The notes below the pieces were generated by a model, which saw only the letters and a program-made list of their open reading frames with translations, had not been told where the DNA came from and did no database searches. Positions 50,753-58,116 of a stretch of DNA of 64,000 nt are shown here, one piece after another; the first letter of the stretch is position 1, and every line of letters begins with the position of its first letter. The stretch covers positions 62,001-126,000 of the forward strand of contig JAFLBO010000002.1 in the NCBI GenBank assembly GCA_017303475.1. The letters run 5' to 3'. The translations under genes were made by a program, and so were the position numbers. Origin of the DNA: Chitinophagales bacterium. GTDB taxonomy: Bacteria > Bacteroidota > Bacteroidia > Chitinophagales > Saprospiraceae.

Positions 50753-51388
50753 ATGCAATCACTCCGCTATCTGACCATTCTTTCGATTGGTTTTTTCTCT
50801 CTTTTTCAAGCCTGCACTGGCTCCGGCTCAACTAAAAAGTTGCCCATTCTGGGTGAACGCGATGTAACCGCAGCCGGCGACACCATTTACCCTACCATTC
50901 CTGATTTTCAATTTATAGACCAGGACAGCCAGTTGGTCAACAATGCCACTTTTGCCGGCAAAGCATACGTGGTAGACTTTTTCTTCATCCATTGCCCAAC
51001 CATTTGCCCCAAAGTAAAAGCCAATGGCTTGCGGGTGTACGAAAAGTTCAAAAATGAGGACCGCCTGCTTATGCTTTCTCACTCCATCGATGTACGAAAC
51101 GATACGGTAGCCGCCCTGAAACACCATGCTCAAAAACTTGGTATCGAAACCAAAAAGTGGCGCCTCGTTACCGGCGATCACGATGCCATTTATGGTATTG
51201 CCGACAACTATTTCAGCGTAGCTACAGAAGACCCGTCTTCACCGGGCGGTTTCGACCACTCCGGCCGACTCATTCTGGTGGATAAAAACCGCCACGTGCG
51301 CTCTTTCTGCGATGGCACCGATGCCGAAGATGTTGATCGGTTTATGAAAGACATTGAATTGTTGCTGAAGGAAGATTCGCCCAAATAA
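50753..51388 (+). CDS. SCO1/SenC family copper-binding lipoprotein
   Basis: A 211-residue thioredoxin-fold protein that delivers copper to the CuA site of cytochrome c oxidase. N-terminal lipobox in FFSLFQACTG. The copper motif is IHCPTICPKVKANG (CxxxC), and the conserved histidine is in GGFDHSGRLILVD. It forms a two-gene unit with the DUF2721 gene 12 bases downstream. Cytochrome oxidase genes are not in the window. Confidence 0.93.
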   Translation: MQSLRYLTILSIGFFSLFQACTGSGSTKKLPILGERDVTAAGDTIYPTIPDFQFIDQDSQLVNNATFAGKAYVVDFFFIHCPTICPKVKANGLRVYEKFKNEDRLLMLSHSIDVRNDTVAALKHHAQKLGIETKKWRLVTGDHDAIYGIADNYFSVATEDPSSPGGFDHSGRLILVDKNRHVRSFCDGTDAEDVDRFMKDIELLLKEDSPK

Positions 51389-51400
51389 AGCTCTTCGTCC

Positions 51401-51808
51401 ATGAACCTGGATATACAAACACCGGCATTATTGTTCCCGGCAGTTTCGCTGTTGCTACTGGCCTACACCAATAAATTTCTGGCCATTGCCAACCTGATAC
51501 GGGCGTTGGTTTCTGATTATGAGAAACAACCCAAACACTACCTGCTTCGGCAAATACGCAGTCTGCGCCGCAGGCTGAATATGATTCGCTGGATGCAGGT
51601 ATGCGGGGTGGCCAGTATGTTGCTTTGTGTAGTAACCATGTACCTGATTTACGAAGGATGGCAGGGCTGGGCCAAGGTATTGTTTGGCACAAGTTTGTTG
51701 CTGTTGATGGCTTCATTGGTCATTACACTGGTGGAAATTGTACTCTCTGCAGGTGCACTCAGGGTGCTGTTGAAAGATTTGCAGGAAAAAAATGAACGCG
51801 CTGAATAA
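51401..51808 (+). CDS. DUF2721 membrane protein
   Basis: A 135-residue protein with three hydrophobic helices: TPALLFPAVSLLLLAYTNKF, VASMLLCVVTMYLIYEG and LLLMASLVITLVEIVLS. Between the first two is the charged RALVSDYEKQPKHYLLRQIRSL segment typical of DUF2721. Function unknown. It follows SCO by 12 bases, so it is co-transcribed and may act in the same respiratory context. Confidence 0.85.
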   Translation: MNLDIQTPALLFPAVSLLLLAYTNKFLAIANLIRALVSDYEKQPKHYLLRQIRSLRRRLNMIRWMQVCGVASMLLCVVTMYLIYEGWQGWAKVLFGTSLLLLMASLVITLVEIVLSAGALRVLLKDLQEKNERAE

Positions 51809-51930
51809 AAAACATCAGTCCTTCTTTTAACCTTTACGCAATCAACGGTCTAAATGTTTGCCTAAAGGCAATTTGTCCGATAAATCATTCAGGATCCCGC
51901 CCCAATTCACCTGTTGATTTCGATTATGGC

Positions 51931-53607
51931 ATGAAAAGAAGAAATTTCCTCCGTCTACTGCCTGCAGCAGGTGTCACCTCCTTTGCCGTTAATGGCTTTT
52001 CCATGCGTCCGTTCGCCAATACACGAATGGCCGAAATACTTTCCAGTTGCACCGGCGTCCAGGACCGGGCACTGGTGTTGATTCAGCTGAAAGGCGGCAA
52101 CGACGGCCTGAATATGATTATTCCGGCGGCTAACTACGACCGGTATGCGCAACTTCGGCCTACCACCAAGCTCAATGAAACGGGCACAGGCGCCTTTATC
52201 CCCATCGACAATACGCTGCCAACAAGCGACCAGGCCGGTTTTCACCCGGCTATGACAGGCTTTAAGGACTTGTACGACAGGGGCTGGCTAAACGTGGTGC
52301 AGGCAACCGGGTATCAGAGCATGAACCAGAGTCACTTTAAAGGTACTGATTTGTGGCTTTCCGGTGGCGGCGGCTCACAAGCCCTGAACAACCTCACCTC
52401 CGGCTGGATGGGACGCGCACTTCAGGCCTTTTATCCGCATATTGAAGGAGTGCCGGTGGCAGACATGGTGGATCCGCTGGGTATCCAGATTGGCGATCCA
52501 AATACTTCCCTGGGCTTCCATACCGATACCGAGCACCAAAATGTCATTAACCTGAGTGGCCAGGATCCTGCGGGTTTCTACTCCCTGATTCAAACCATTG
52601 GCGGGGCGCCAATCCTGAATGTTCCTGACACGGATCATGGTCATGAACTGGAATACATCATGGGTGTGGAGCAGAGCATCAACCTGTACGCCAACCGCAT
52701 CACGCAGGTATTCAATGCCGGCTCCAACTCTATCACCACCTATCCGGGTGGCAGTCTGGGAGCCCAGCTGAAAACAGTGGCCCGAATGATCAAAGGTGGC
52801 TGCAAAACAAAGATATTCCTCTGCCAGATTGGCGGATTTGATACGCACAGTGCCCAGGTAGATTCTGGCGACACCAGTTTGGGTGCACACGCCAATTTGC
52901 TGAAAAGCTTGTCAGACTCTGTTAAAACATTCCTGGACGACTTGCAGGGAATGGGACTGGCAGAGAATGTACTGGGCTGCACATTCTCTGAATTTGGTCG
53001 TTGTGCCAAAGAGAATGGCTCCTTTGGCACCGACCACGGCACACTGGCGCCAATGATTGTTTTTGGTAAGGATGTTAAGCCGGGCGTTTTGGGTACCAAC
53101 CCAAATCTGTTTAACCTGACCAACGATAATCAATTGAAAGACATGCAGTTCGATTATCGTCAGATCTTCGCCACCTTGCTTCAGGACTGGCTGGGCGCCA
53201 ATCCATTTGTGATGGAGCAAACCATGTTTGAGGGATACGACAAGCTGAAACTGGTAGCCCGGGAGCATCGCGTGGAACCCAGTTGCCAGTGGGGCGGCGC
53301 ACATATCGTGGTGGATCAGTTCCGTCCGATGAACTTATTCCCCAACCCGGCCTCTGTGAGTACAGAAGTTTCCTACGAAAATAACGGAGAATCCTTTGAA
53401 GCGTTGGTATCCCTGCACAGTCTCGGCGGCTCACTCATTACTGTGCGCCATGAAACGGTTTACTCCGGCTCCAACTCCTTCTATTTCGACGTCAACGCAT
53501 TGCAGGAAGGCATCTACTTTGTTCGCCTGCAAAACAAATACACCGGCAAAGCCGACGTATCCAAGCTAAGTGTGGTACGTAGCGGAGGCATGAGTGCGCG
53601 CAACTAG
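51931..53607 (+). CDS. DUF1501 (sulfatase-like) protein with T9SS sorting domain
   Basis: A 558-residue exported protein. The N-terminus MKRRNFLRLLPAAGVTSFAV has the RR-type pattern seen in DUF1501 proteins. DUF1501 features include RALVLIQLKGGNDGLNMIIP, HPAMTGFKDLYDRG, GSQALNNLTSGWMGR, CQIGGFDTHSAQ and TFSEFGRCAKENGSFGTDHG, with acid and histidine residues suggesting an alkaline-phosphatase-like metalloenzyme fold. The last 80 residues are a T9SS type A sorting domain (NLFPNPASVSTEVSY, LQEGIYFVRLQNK). Substrate unknown. A 43-bp-arm palindrome starts 9 bases past the stop. Confidence 0.88.
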   Translation: MKRRNFLRLLPAAGVTSFAVNGFSMRPFANTRMAEILSSCTGVQDRALVLIQLKGGNDGLNMIIPAANYDRYAQLRPTTKLNETGTGAFIPIDNTLPTSDQAGFHPAMTGFKDLYDRGWLNVVQATGYQSMNQSHFKGTDLWLSGGGGSQALNNLTSGWMGRALQAFYPHIEGVPVADMVDPLGIQIGDPNTSLGFHTDTEHQNVINLSGQDPAGFYSLIQTIGGAPILNVPDTDHGHELEYIMGVEQSINLYANRITQVFNAGSNSITTYPGGSLGAQLKTVARMIKGGCKTKIFLCQIGGFDTHSAQVDSGDTSLGAHANLLKSLSDSVKTFLDDLQGMGLAENVLGCTFSEFGRCAKENGSFGTDHGTLAPMIVFGKDVKPGVLGTNPNLFNLTNDNQLKDMQFDYRQIFATLLQDWLGANPFVMEQTMFEGYDKLKLVAREHRVEPSCQWGGAHIVVDQFRPMNLFPNPASVSTEVSYENNGESFEALVSLHSLGGSLITVRHETVYSGSNSFYFDVNALQEGIYFVRLQNKYTGKADVSKLSVVRSGGMSARN

Positions 53608-53615
53608 AAAAATAT

Positions 53616-53797
53616 CCAATATCCAATGTCCAATGTCCAAGTGCTGCGGGTGCTTGGCGTTAGCACAATAGTTGGAATTAGGTTCGCCTGAATGGCTATG
53701 TGTTACTTTTGGGCATCGCCATTCAGGCGAGAGTTACCAAACAAAAATGCTGATGCCAAGCACCCGCAGCACTTGGACATTGGACATTGGATATTGG
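53616..53797. repeat. 182-bp double palindrome with perfect 43-base arms
   Basis: Outer arms 53616-53658 and 53755-53797 are exact reverse complements over 43 bases, built of CCAATGTCC tandem words and CAAGTGCTGCGGGTGCTTGGC. A second perfect pair (12 bases, CGCCTGAATGGC) lies at 53685-53696 and 53718-53729 inside the loop. The element fills the gap between convergent stops (53607 and 53812). Confidence 0.9.
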
Positions 53798-53811
53798 ACA
53801 TTGGATATTGA

Positions 53812-55395
53812 TTACATCGCGTTTGCCGAGGTAAAAATCCGGTTCCAATTGATGCCGTTGCGGATATTGCCGCCTTTGGTGGAGAACCAAATGAACAGCG
53901 GCTTACCTACAATGTGATCTTCCGGCACATAGCCCCAATAGCGGGAATCTTCTGAATTATGGCGGTTGTCCCCCATCATCCAGTAGTAATTCTGTTTGAA
54001 GGTGTAACTGGTGGCTTCCTGATCGTTTACATAGATCTTGCCCTCTTTTACCTCCAGTTTGTTTTGCTCATACACCTTGATCGCACGCCAGTAAAATGGC
54101 AGGCTCTCCAGGTTGAGCGCCACGGTAGCGCCTTTTTTAGGGATGTATATAGGGCCGAAATTGTCTCCAGACCAAGTCGAAACCCGTTTCGGGCTATTAG
54201 GAAAAAGCTTAACTGGTTCATTCGGCTGTTTAACTTTTTCCAGTTTCAGGCCAATGGCACGGAGCTTTTCAAGCTGATCAACATCGAGGAACAAAAATAC
54301 TGTATTCCCTGAGGTTCTGATTTCGCTGACATTTACGCCTAAATCCTGCAATTTTTTGGGATTAATTGTGGAAGTTTCCAATCTATTAAACGCGTAAAGG
54401 AATTGCATATGTGTCGGGTTCTGCGCAGCTTGCCCATTGACAAACACCTGTCCTTCCCGAATCTCCAGGCTGTCTCCGCCAACGGCCAGACAACGCTTGA
54501 TGTAGTGGTCTTTTTTATCCACAGGACGGGTCACAAATGGAAACTTCTTTCCTCCGTATTGATTTTGACTAATATTACCATTAACCCACTGTCCAATATC
54601 CCAGCTTCGGTCAGGGGCGATGAATACACTGTCGCCGGCAGGCCAGTTGAACACCACTGGTTCGTTGCGGTCAACAGTTTCCAGGGCAGGGAGGCGATAA
54701 TAAGGTAAGGATGGATTTTTAAGATAAGACTCCGAGCCCACAAACGGCATAACATTGTGCATCAGCGGGAATTGAATCACCGTCATAGGCGTACGGATGC
54801 CGTAATGTGCTTTGCTGACAAAAAGATAATCGCCTACTTTCAATGAGCCTTCCATAGACGAGCTTGGAATTACGTAGGCTTCAATCAGGAACATCCGGAT
54901 GAAGGAAGCCGCAAACACTGCGAAAATGACAGCTTCTGCCCATTCCCGGCTGGCCGATTTTTTGAACTGCGGGTATTGTGCTTCCAGCTTTTTCAGTCCC
55001 AGGGTATCCTTTCTTTCAATGGCCTCATGATGCAGGCGGTGATATTCGCGTTCTTTTTCCAAAATAGGCCCTTCGTATGTAGCCTTGGCATCTTTACCCA
55101 CCAAAAAGAAGGAAACTGGCGCATAAACAACGGCCAGCACAGCCTCCCAGAATCCGTGGCGACCAAATGACCGGATTAAGTCGATCACCAATCCGGCATA
55201 GATGAAAAGATTCACCACCGGGAACAAAAACCACAAAGCATACGAGGGTTTTCTTCCCACCAACTTGCACCATTCCACAGCTGCCACGCCCAGAACCAGG
55301 GCTTTCCATCCGGGAATACCTGCTTTTTCAAACAACTTCATCATGCTCAATCCGAGCAAGATGTACAGGACTATAAGGAAAAGAAGTACAGACAT
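53812..55395 (-). CDS. lepB: Signal peptidase I, large Bacteroidota form
   Basis: Cleaves signal peptides of exported proteins. The 527-residue protein has a multi-helix N-terminal region (VLLFLIVLYILLGLSMMKL; DUF5684-like, about 125 residues) before the S26 domain. The catalytic serine is in VIPSSSMEGSLKVGDYLFVS, the lysine in KKDHYIKRCLAVGGDSLEI, and box E in MMGDNRHNSEDSRYWG. An insertion of about 120 residues between the lysine region and box E makes the protein about twice the length of E. coli-type catalytic cores, normal for Bacteroidota. Confidence 0.93.
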   Translation of the reverse strand: MSVLLFLIVLYILLGLSMMKLFEKAGIPGWKALVLGVAAVEWCKLVGRKPSYALWFLFPVVNLFIYAGLVIDLIRSFGRHGFWEAVLAVVYAPVSFFLVGKDAKATYEGPILEKEREYHRLHHEAIERKDTLGLKKLEAQYPQFKKSASREWAEAVIFAVFAASFIRMFLIEAYVIPSSSMEGSLKVGDYLFVSKAHYGIRTPMTVIQFPLMHNVMPFVGSESYLKNPSLPYYRLPALETVDRNEPVVFNWPAGDSVFIAPDRSWDIGQWVNGNISQNQYGGKKFPFVTRPVDKKDHYIKRCLAVGGDSLEIREGQVFVNGQAAQNPTHMQFLYAFNRLETSTINPKKLQDLGVNVSEIRTSGNTVFLFLDVDQLEKLRAIGLKLEKVKQPNEPVKLFPNSPKRVSTWSGDNFGPIYIPKKGATVALNLESLPFYWRAIKVYEQNKLEVKEGKIYVNDQEATSYTFKQNYYWMMGDNRHNSEDSRYWGYVPEDHIVGKPLFIWFSTKGGNIRNGINWNRIFTSANAM

Positions 55396-55434
55396 GGTGG
55401 AATGTGGGTATTGTGATTAATGGGGGAAGATGGA

Positions 55435-55467
55435 GGCGAAGGTATTTTGAGGCAAAACACCTTCGCC
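55435..55467 (-). terminator. Small inverted repeat between lepB and the 464-residue gene
   Basis: GGCGAAGGT (55435-55443) pairs perfectly with ACCTTCGCC (55459-55467). It lies past the stop of the gene at 55525 and 40 bases before lepB on the minus strand. Terminator or leader structure. Confidence 0.5.
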
Positions 55468-55524
55468 AGATGATAGATTTTCGACCTGATTTGTTCGATA
55501 AAAGGTTCGGAAACCTGGCTGAAA

Positions 55525-56919
55525 TTATTCTTCGTCGGACTTTTTCTTGCGCTTGCGACGGGTTTTGAACATTTCCACTACCTCTTTGTCAGACAGGAAG
55601 CTGAAATCTACAAACTGGGTGGATACAAAACGTTTGATGTCCTGATAATCCTTGGCGCGCTTGTCGGTGTAGGTTCGGAGCAGCTTGTTGATGTAATCCA
55701 TCGAAAACTTTTCCACATCCTGATTGAACTTCTGGTTACCGAAGATTTTCATGTAGAGGTTGAAAATCTTGGTCAACTCAAAGTAATCGTTGTATTCACG
55801 CTCTGAGAGGCCTTTGATCAACCGTGCAAAATAGGTGATAACCAGTTGGCGCAGGCATTCGGTTTCTACAGACAGCCCTTCGTGGTTGTTGTAAAATTCC
55901 TGAACCGCTTCAATGGCATCCGGGTGTACATATCCCAGGCTGTGAATTTTATCTGCGATACGGTAGTAATCGGCAATCCGGTCTTTGTAGAGTTTATCAA
56001 TAGCCTGGCTTACACGCTCATCGTTGGTAGCGTCAATGCCTGGAGATTGATAAAGTGTTACGAGGAAGCGCAGGTAGCGCAGATCGAACTCCTGGAAGGA
56101 GCGGCGTTCGCGTTCGAAATGGGTAGCAAAGGCTTTGCGTTCGGCAGGATCGAGCTCTACGAAATTACCACAAATAGCAAGCATTTCGAGGTATTCTTCG
56201 GTAGCCTGGAATTCTTTGGTATCCAGAAAACCCAGGATTTGTGCTTTCAGGCTGGCATTTCCGGCGCCGGTTTCAAAACGTTTGAGCAGGAATTGGCGTA
56301 GGGCTGAGAAGTTAGCCTTCATTTCGCCCAGTGTTTTGGGGAAATCGGCTGAGTGGTATTGTTCGTTGCGGAACTGATTGGAATAGCGACGGTAAATATC
56401 CTCCCGATCCTTTTGGTCGCGGAAACGATCCTGTTTTTGCTGCTGGAGGAAATAACGGATACGCTTGTTCTCCACCAGGCTCATCAGGTTGGTGATCCAG
56501 ATATCAGAGCTCAGGGCAAAACCTACGGTGATGCTCTGACCGATACGCTTTTTCAGTTGGTCGAAATGCACACTTTTGCAGATAGCCAGGAGGATTTCCT
56601 TAAAGTGGTCGTTTGGGCGAACATACTTGTACTGGTCGTTGATTTCTCCACGAAGCACGGAGAAGCCCAGAACGCGCGGCAGGTACAATCCTTCGAACGG
56701 TGGCTCGAGCAGGTATTTTTCAAAAGTTACCAATTGCAGTGGCGCTTCTGAAGCAACCTGGTGGTGCAGAGCCGAGAGCATAGGTTCGAATTCTGAACGC
56801 AAGGCGTTGTAGTATTCATCTTCTTCCTCGTCGAGGTAGAGGGTGAGGTTTTCAGACTCCTGTATAGCCGCTGCGATATCGTTCAGGCGGTCGTAGTATT
56901 GTTCGTCTAGAGGTTGCAT
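55525..56919 (-). CDS. Conserved helical protein of unknown function
   Basis: A 464-residue soluble protein from ATG 56919 (MQPLDEQYYDRLNDIAAAI). The longer frame from 57000 begins inside the rpsP terminator and is rejected. The protein is helical throughout (LKKRIGQSITVGFALSSDIW, LDTKEFQATEEYLEMLAICG, FNLYMKIFGNQKFNQDVEKF) and ends in a basic patch (KTRRKRKKKSDEE). I recognise no domain; it may be a lineage-conserved alpha-solenoid-like protein. Co-orientation with rpsP upstream is interrupted by a terminator. Confidence 0.7.
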   Translation of the reverse strand: MQPLDEQYYDRLNDIAAAIQESENLTLYLDEEEDEYYNALRSEFEPMLSALHHQVASEAPLQLVTFEKYLLEPPFEGLYLPRVLGFSVLRGEINDQYKYVRPNDHFKEILLAICKSVHFDQLKKRIGQSITVGFALSSDIWITNLMSLVENKRIRYFLQQQKQDRFRDQKDREDIYRRYSNQFRNEQYHSADFPKTLGEMKANFSALRQFLLKRFETGAGNASLKAQILGFLDTKEFQATEEYLEMLAICGNFVELDPAERKAFATHFERERRSFQEFDLRYLRFLVTLYQSPGIDATNDERVSQAIDKLYKDRIADYYRIADKIHSLGYVHPDAIEAVQEFYNNHEGLSVETECLRQLVITYFARLIKGLSEREYNDYFELTKIFNLYMKIFGNQKFNQDVEKFSMDYINKLLRTYTDKRAKDYQDIKRFVSTQFVDFSFLSDKEVVEMFKTRRKRKKKSDEE

Positions 56920-56980
56920 GGTGTAGGTATGATATGTCCGGACTCGAAAGGAAGCGCCGGTATTGTTGATTTTAATTTGA

Positions 56981-57022
56981 AAAAGACCCGATGAAGCCAC
57001 TCAGGGCTTCATCAGGTCTTTT
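56981..57022 (-). terminator. Rho-independent terminator of rpsP
   Basis: AAAAGACCCGATGAAGCC (56981-56998) pairs over 18 bases with 57005-57022, with one mismatch. On the minus strand the stem ends GGGTCTTTTTC, a five-T tail. It separates rpsP from the 464-residue gene. Confidence 0.85.
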
Positions 57023-57076
57023 ATTTGTCAGAAAGCACTTGAAGGCAAATGTAGAGATTTGCCACAAAGCGTTATA

Positions 57077-57661
57077 TTATTCTTCTGTTTTTTCTTCAGC
57101 GGCTGGAGCCTCTTCAGCGGCAGGAGCAGCTTCTTCAGCAACAGCTTCTACTGGAGCTGCTGTTTCTTCAGCAACGGCTTCTACTACTTCTTCAGCTACT
57201 TCTTCAGCGGCAGGAGCTTCTTCTACCGGAGGAGCTGGTTTAGCTTTTACTTTGGCAACACCATCAACAGAAGCTACAAATTTGCGCTTAGCCTCTTTGG
57301 TTTCTTCACGACGTTTGTTGGTGTTGTTTTCTTTTTGTTCGATCCACTTAGCCAGCATTTCATCCGCTTTTTCCTGGCTGAACGCACCTTTCGCTACGCC
57401 TTTCGCGAGGTGACGCTGGTACAGCACACCTTTGAAACGCAGAATAGCGTTTACAGTGTCGGTTGGCTGAGCGCCTACACCCATCCAGTAGTAAGCACGC
57501 TCACGGCTCAGTTCGATGGTAGCAGGAACAGTAAGTGGATTGTAAGTGCCGATTTTCTCAATGAAACGGCCGTCACGTGGAGAGCGGCTGTCGGCGATTA
57601 CTATGTGGTAGAATGGAGCGGCTTTACGGCCTTTACGTTGCAGACGAATTTTAACTGCCAT
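57077..57661 (-). CDS. rpsP: 30S ribosomal protein S16 with long acidic tail
   Basis: Residues 1-80 are canonical S16 ([55 protein letters not shown]). S16 is usually 80-90 residues; this one has 194. The added tail has a helical basic part ([20 protein letters not shown]), then about 60 residues of Ala/Glu/Val-rich sequence ([16 protein letters not shown]). Such tails occur in Bacteroidota S16. It is transcribed alone: a promoter lies at 57739-57771 and a terminator at 56981-57022. The usual rimM and trmD genes do not follow. Confidence 0.95.
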   Translation of the reverse strand: MAVKIRLQRKGRKAAPFYHIVIADSRSPRDGRFIEKIGTYNPLTVPATIELSRERAYYWMGVGAQPTDTVNAILRFKGVLYQRHLAKGVAKGAFSQEKADEMLAKWIEQKENNTNKRREETKEAKRKFVASVDGVAKVKAKPAPPVEEAPAAEEVAEEVVEAVAEETAAPVEAVAEEAAPAAEEAPAAEEKTEE

Positions 57662-57694
57662 GGTAAAAATGGAAAATTTTAATGAGATACACTC

Positions 57695-57725
57695 GCCCGG
57701 CTACTTATGTCAAATAGCACCGGGC
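57695..57725 (-). promoter_or_regulatory. Hairpin in the rpsP leader
   Basis: GCCCGG (57695-57700) pairs with CCGGGC (57720-57725), with CTA/TAG pairs inside separated by a CA bulge. It lies in the predicted 5' leader of rpsP, 34 bases before the start codon. It could be an autoregulatory site. Confidence 0.4.
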
Positions 57726-57738
57726 TTTTCAAGGGCCG

Positions 57739-57771
57739 CAAAGGTAATATGTTTTCTGTGCAATTAGCAAA
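57739..57771 (-). promoter_or_regulatory. Promoter of rpsP
   Basis: On the minus strand TTTG (57771-57768), a 21-base spacer and TACCTTTG (57746-57739) match the Bacteroidota consensus. The start of transcription should be near 57733, giving a leader of about 70 bases. Confidence 0.7.
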
Positions 57772-57970
57772 AAAGTTTGAAAAAAAGTGAATTTGGCAGC
57801 TTTGAAGCATACTGACAGGTCAATAGTGGGATTGTCCGAATTCGTACACTTTCGTTCGTGTTCGGACAATTTTTCAAGCAGCACATGCAACATAAGACAC
57901 TGACAATCATTACTTTATATTTGTGGCGCATCATTTGGACCAGTCACTGTATAGTCGCAAGACCAGCGCT

Positions 57971-58032
57971 GGGCAGTCTGCGGGGTCGTAGGGCCCACGC
58001 AGGGCAGTCTGCGGGGTCGTAAGACCCACGCA
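57971..58032. repeat. Two 31-base tandem units with internal hairpins
   Basis: Units 57971-58001 and 58002-58032 differ at two bases. Each contains GCGGGGTCGTA and a CCCACGC end; the second folds as GGGTC/GACCC around GTAA. The AAATGACC words follow directly. Confidence 0.8.
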
Positions 58033-58035
58033 GGG

Positions 58036-58087
58036 CGAAATGACCCTAAATGACTCCCAAATGACCTAAATGACCTAAATGACCCAA
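58036..58087 (+). repeat. Tandem AAATGACC-type words before the first FtsX gene
   Basis: Words AAATGACCCT, AAATGACTCCC, AAATGACCT (twice) and AAATGACCC run in tandem and end about 30 bases before ATG 58117. They are the same family as 25440-25530. Confidence 0.75.
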
Positions 58088-58116
58088 TAACACTAATTGC
58101 GGGCAACAACTAAGCT

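Larger units (their letters stand above)
57772..58116. other. Repeat-rich intergenic region upstream of the first FtsX gene
   Basis: No gene is seen. The region holds a 9-bp inverted repeat TTGTCCGAA/TTCGGACAA (57832-57840 and 57861-57869), two 31-base tandem units (57971-58032), and AAATGACC words (58036-58087) reaching almost to ATG 58117. A short open frame on the minus strand over the repeats (57915-58109) is low-complexity. Confidence 0.6.

Noticed and set aside
57915..58109. 64-codon minus-strand open frame
   Set aside because: Covers the 31-base tandem units and AAATGACC words; low-complexity translation.
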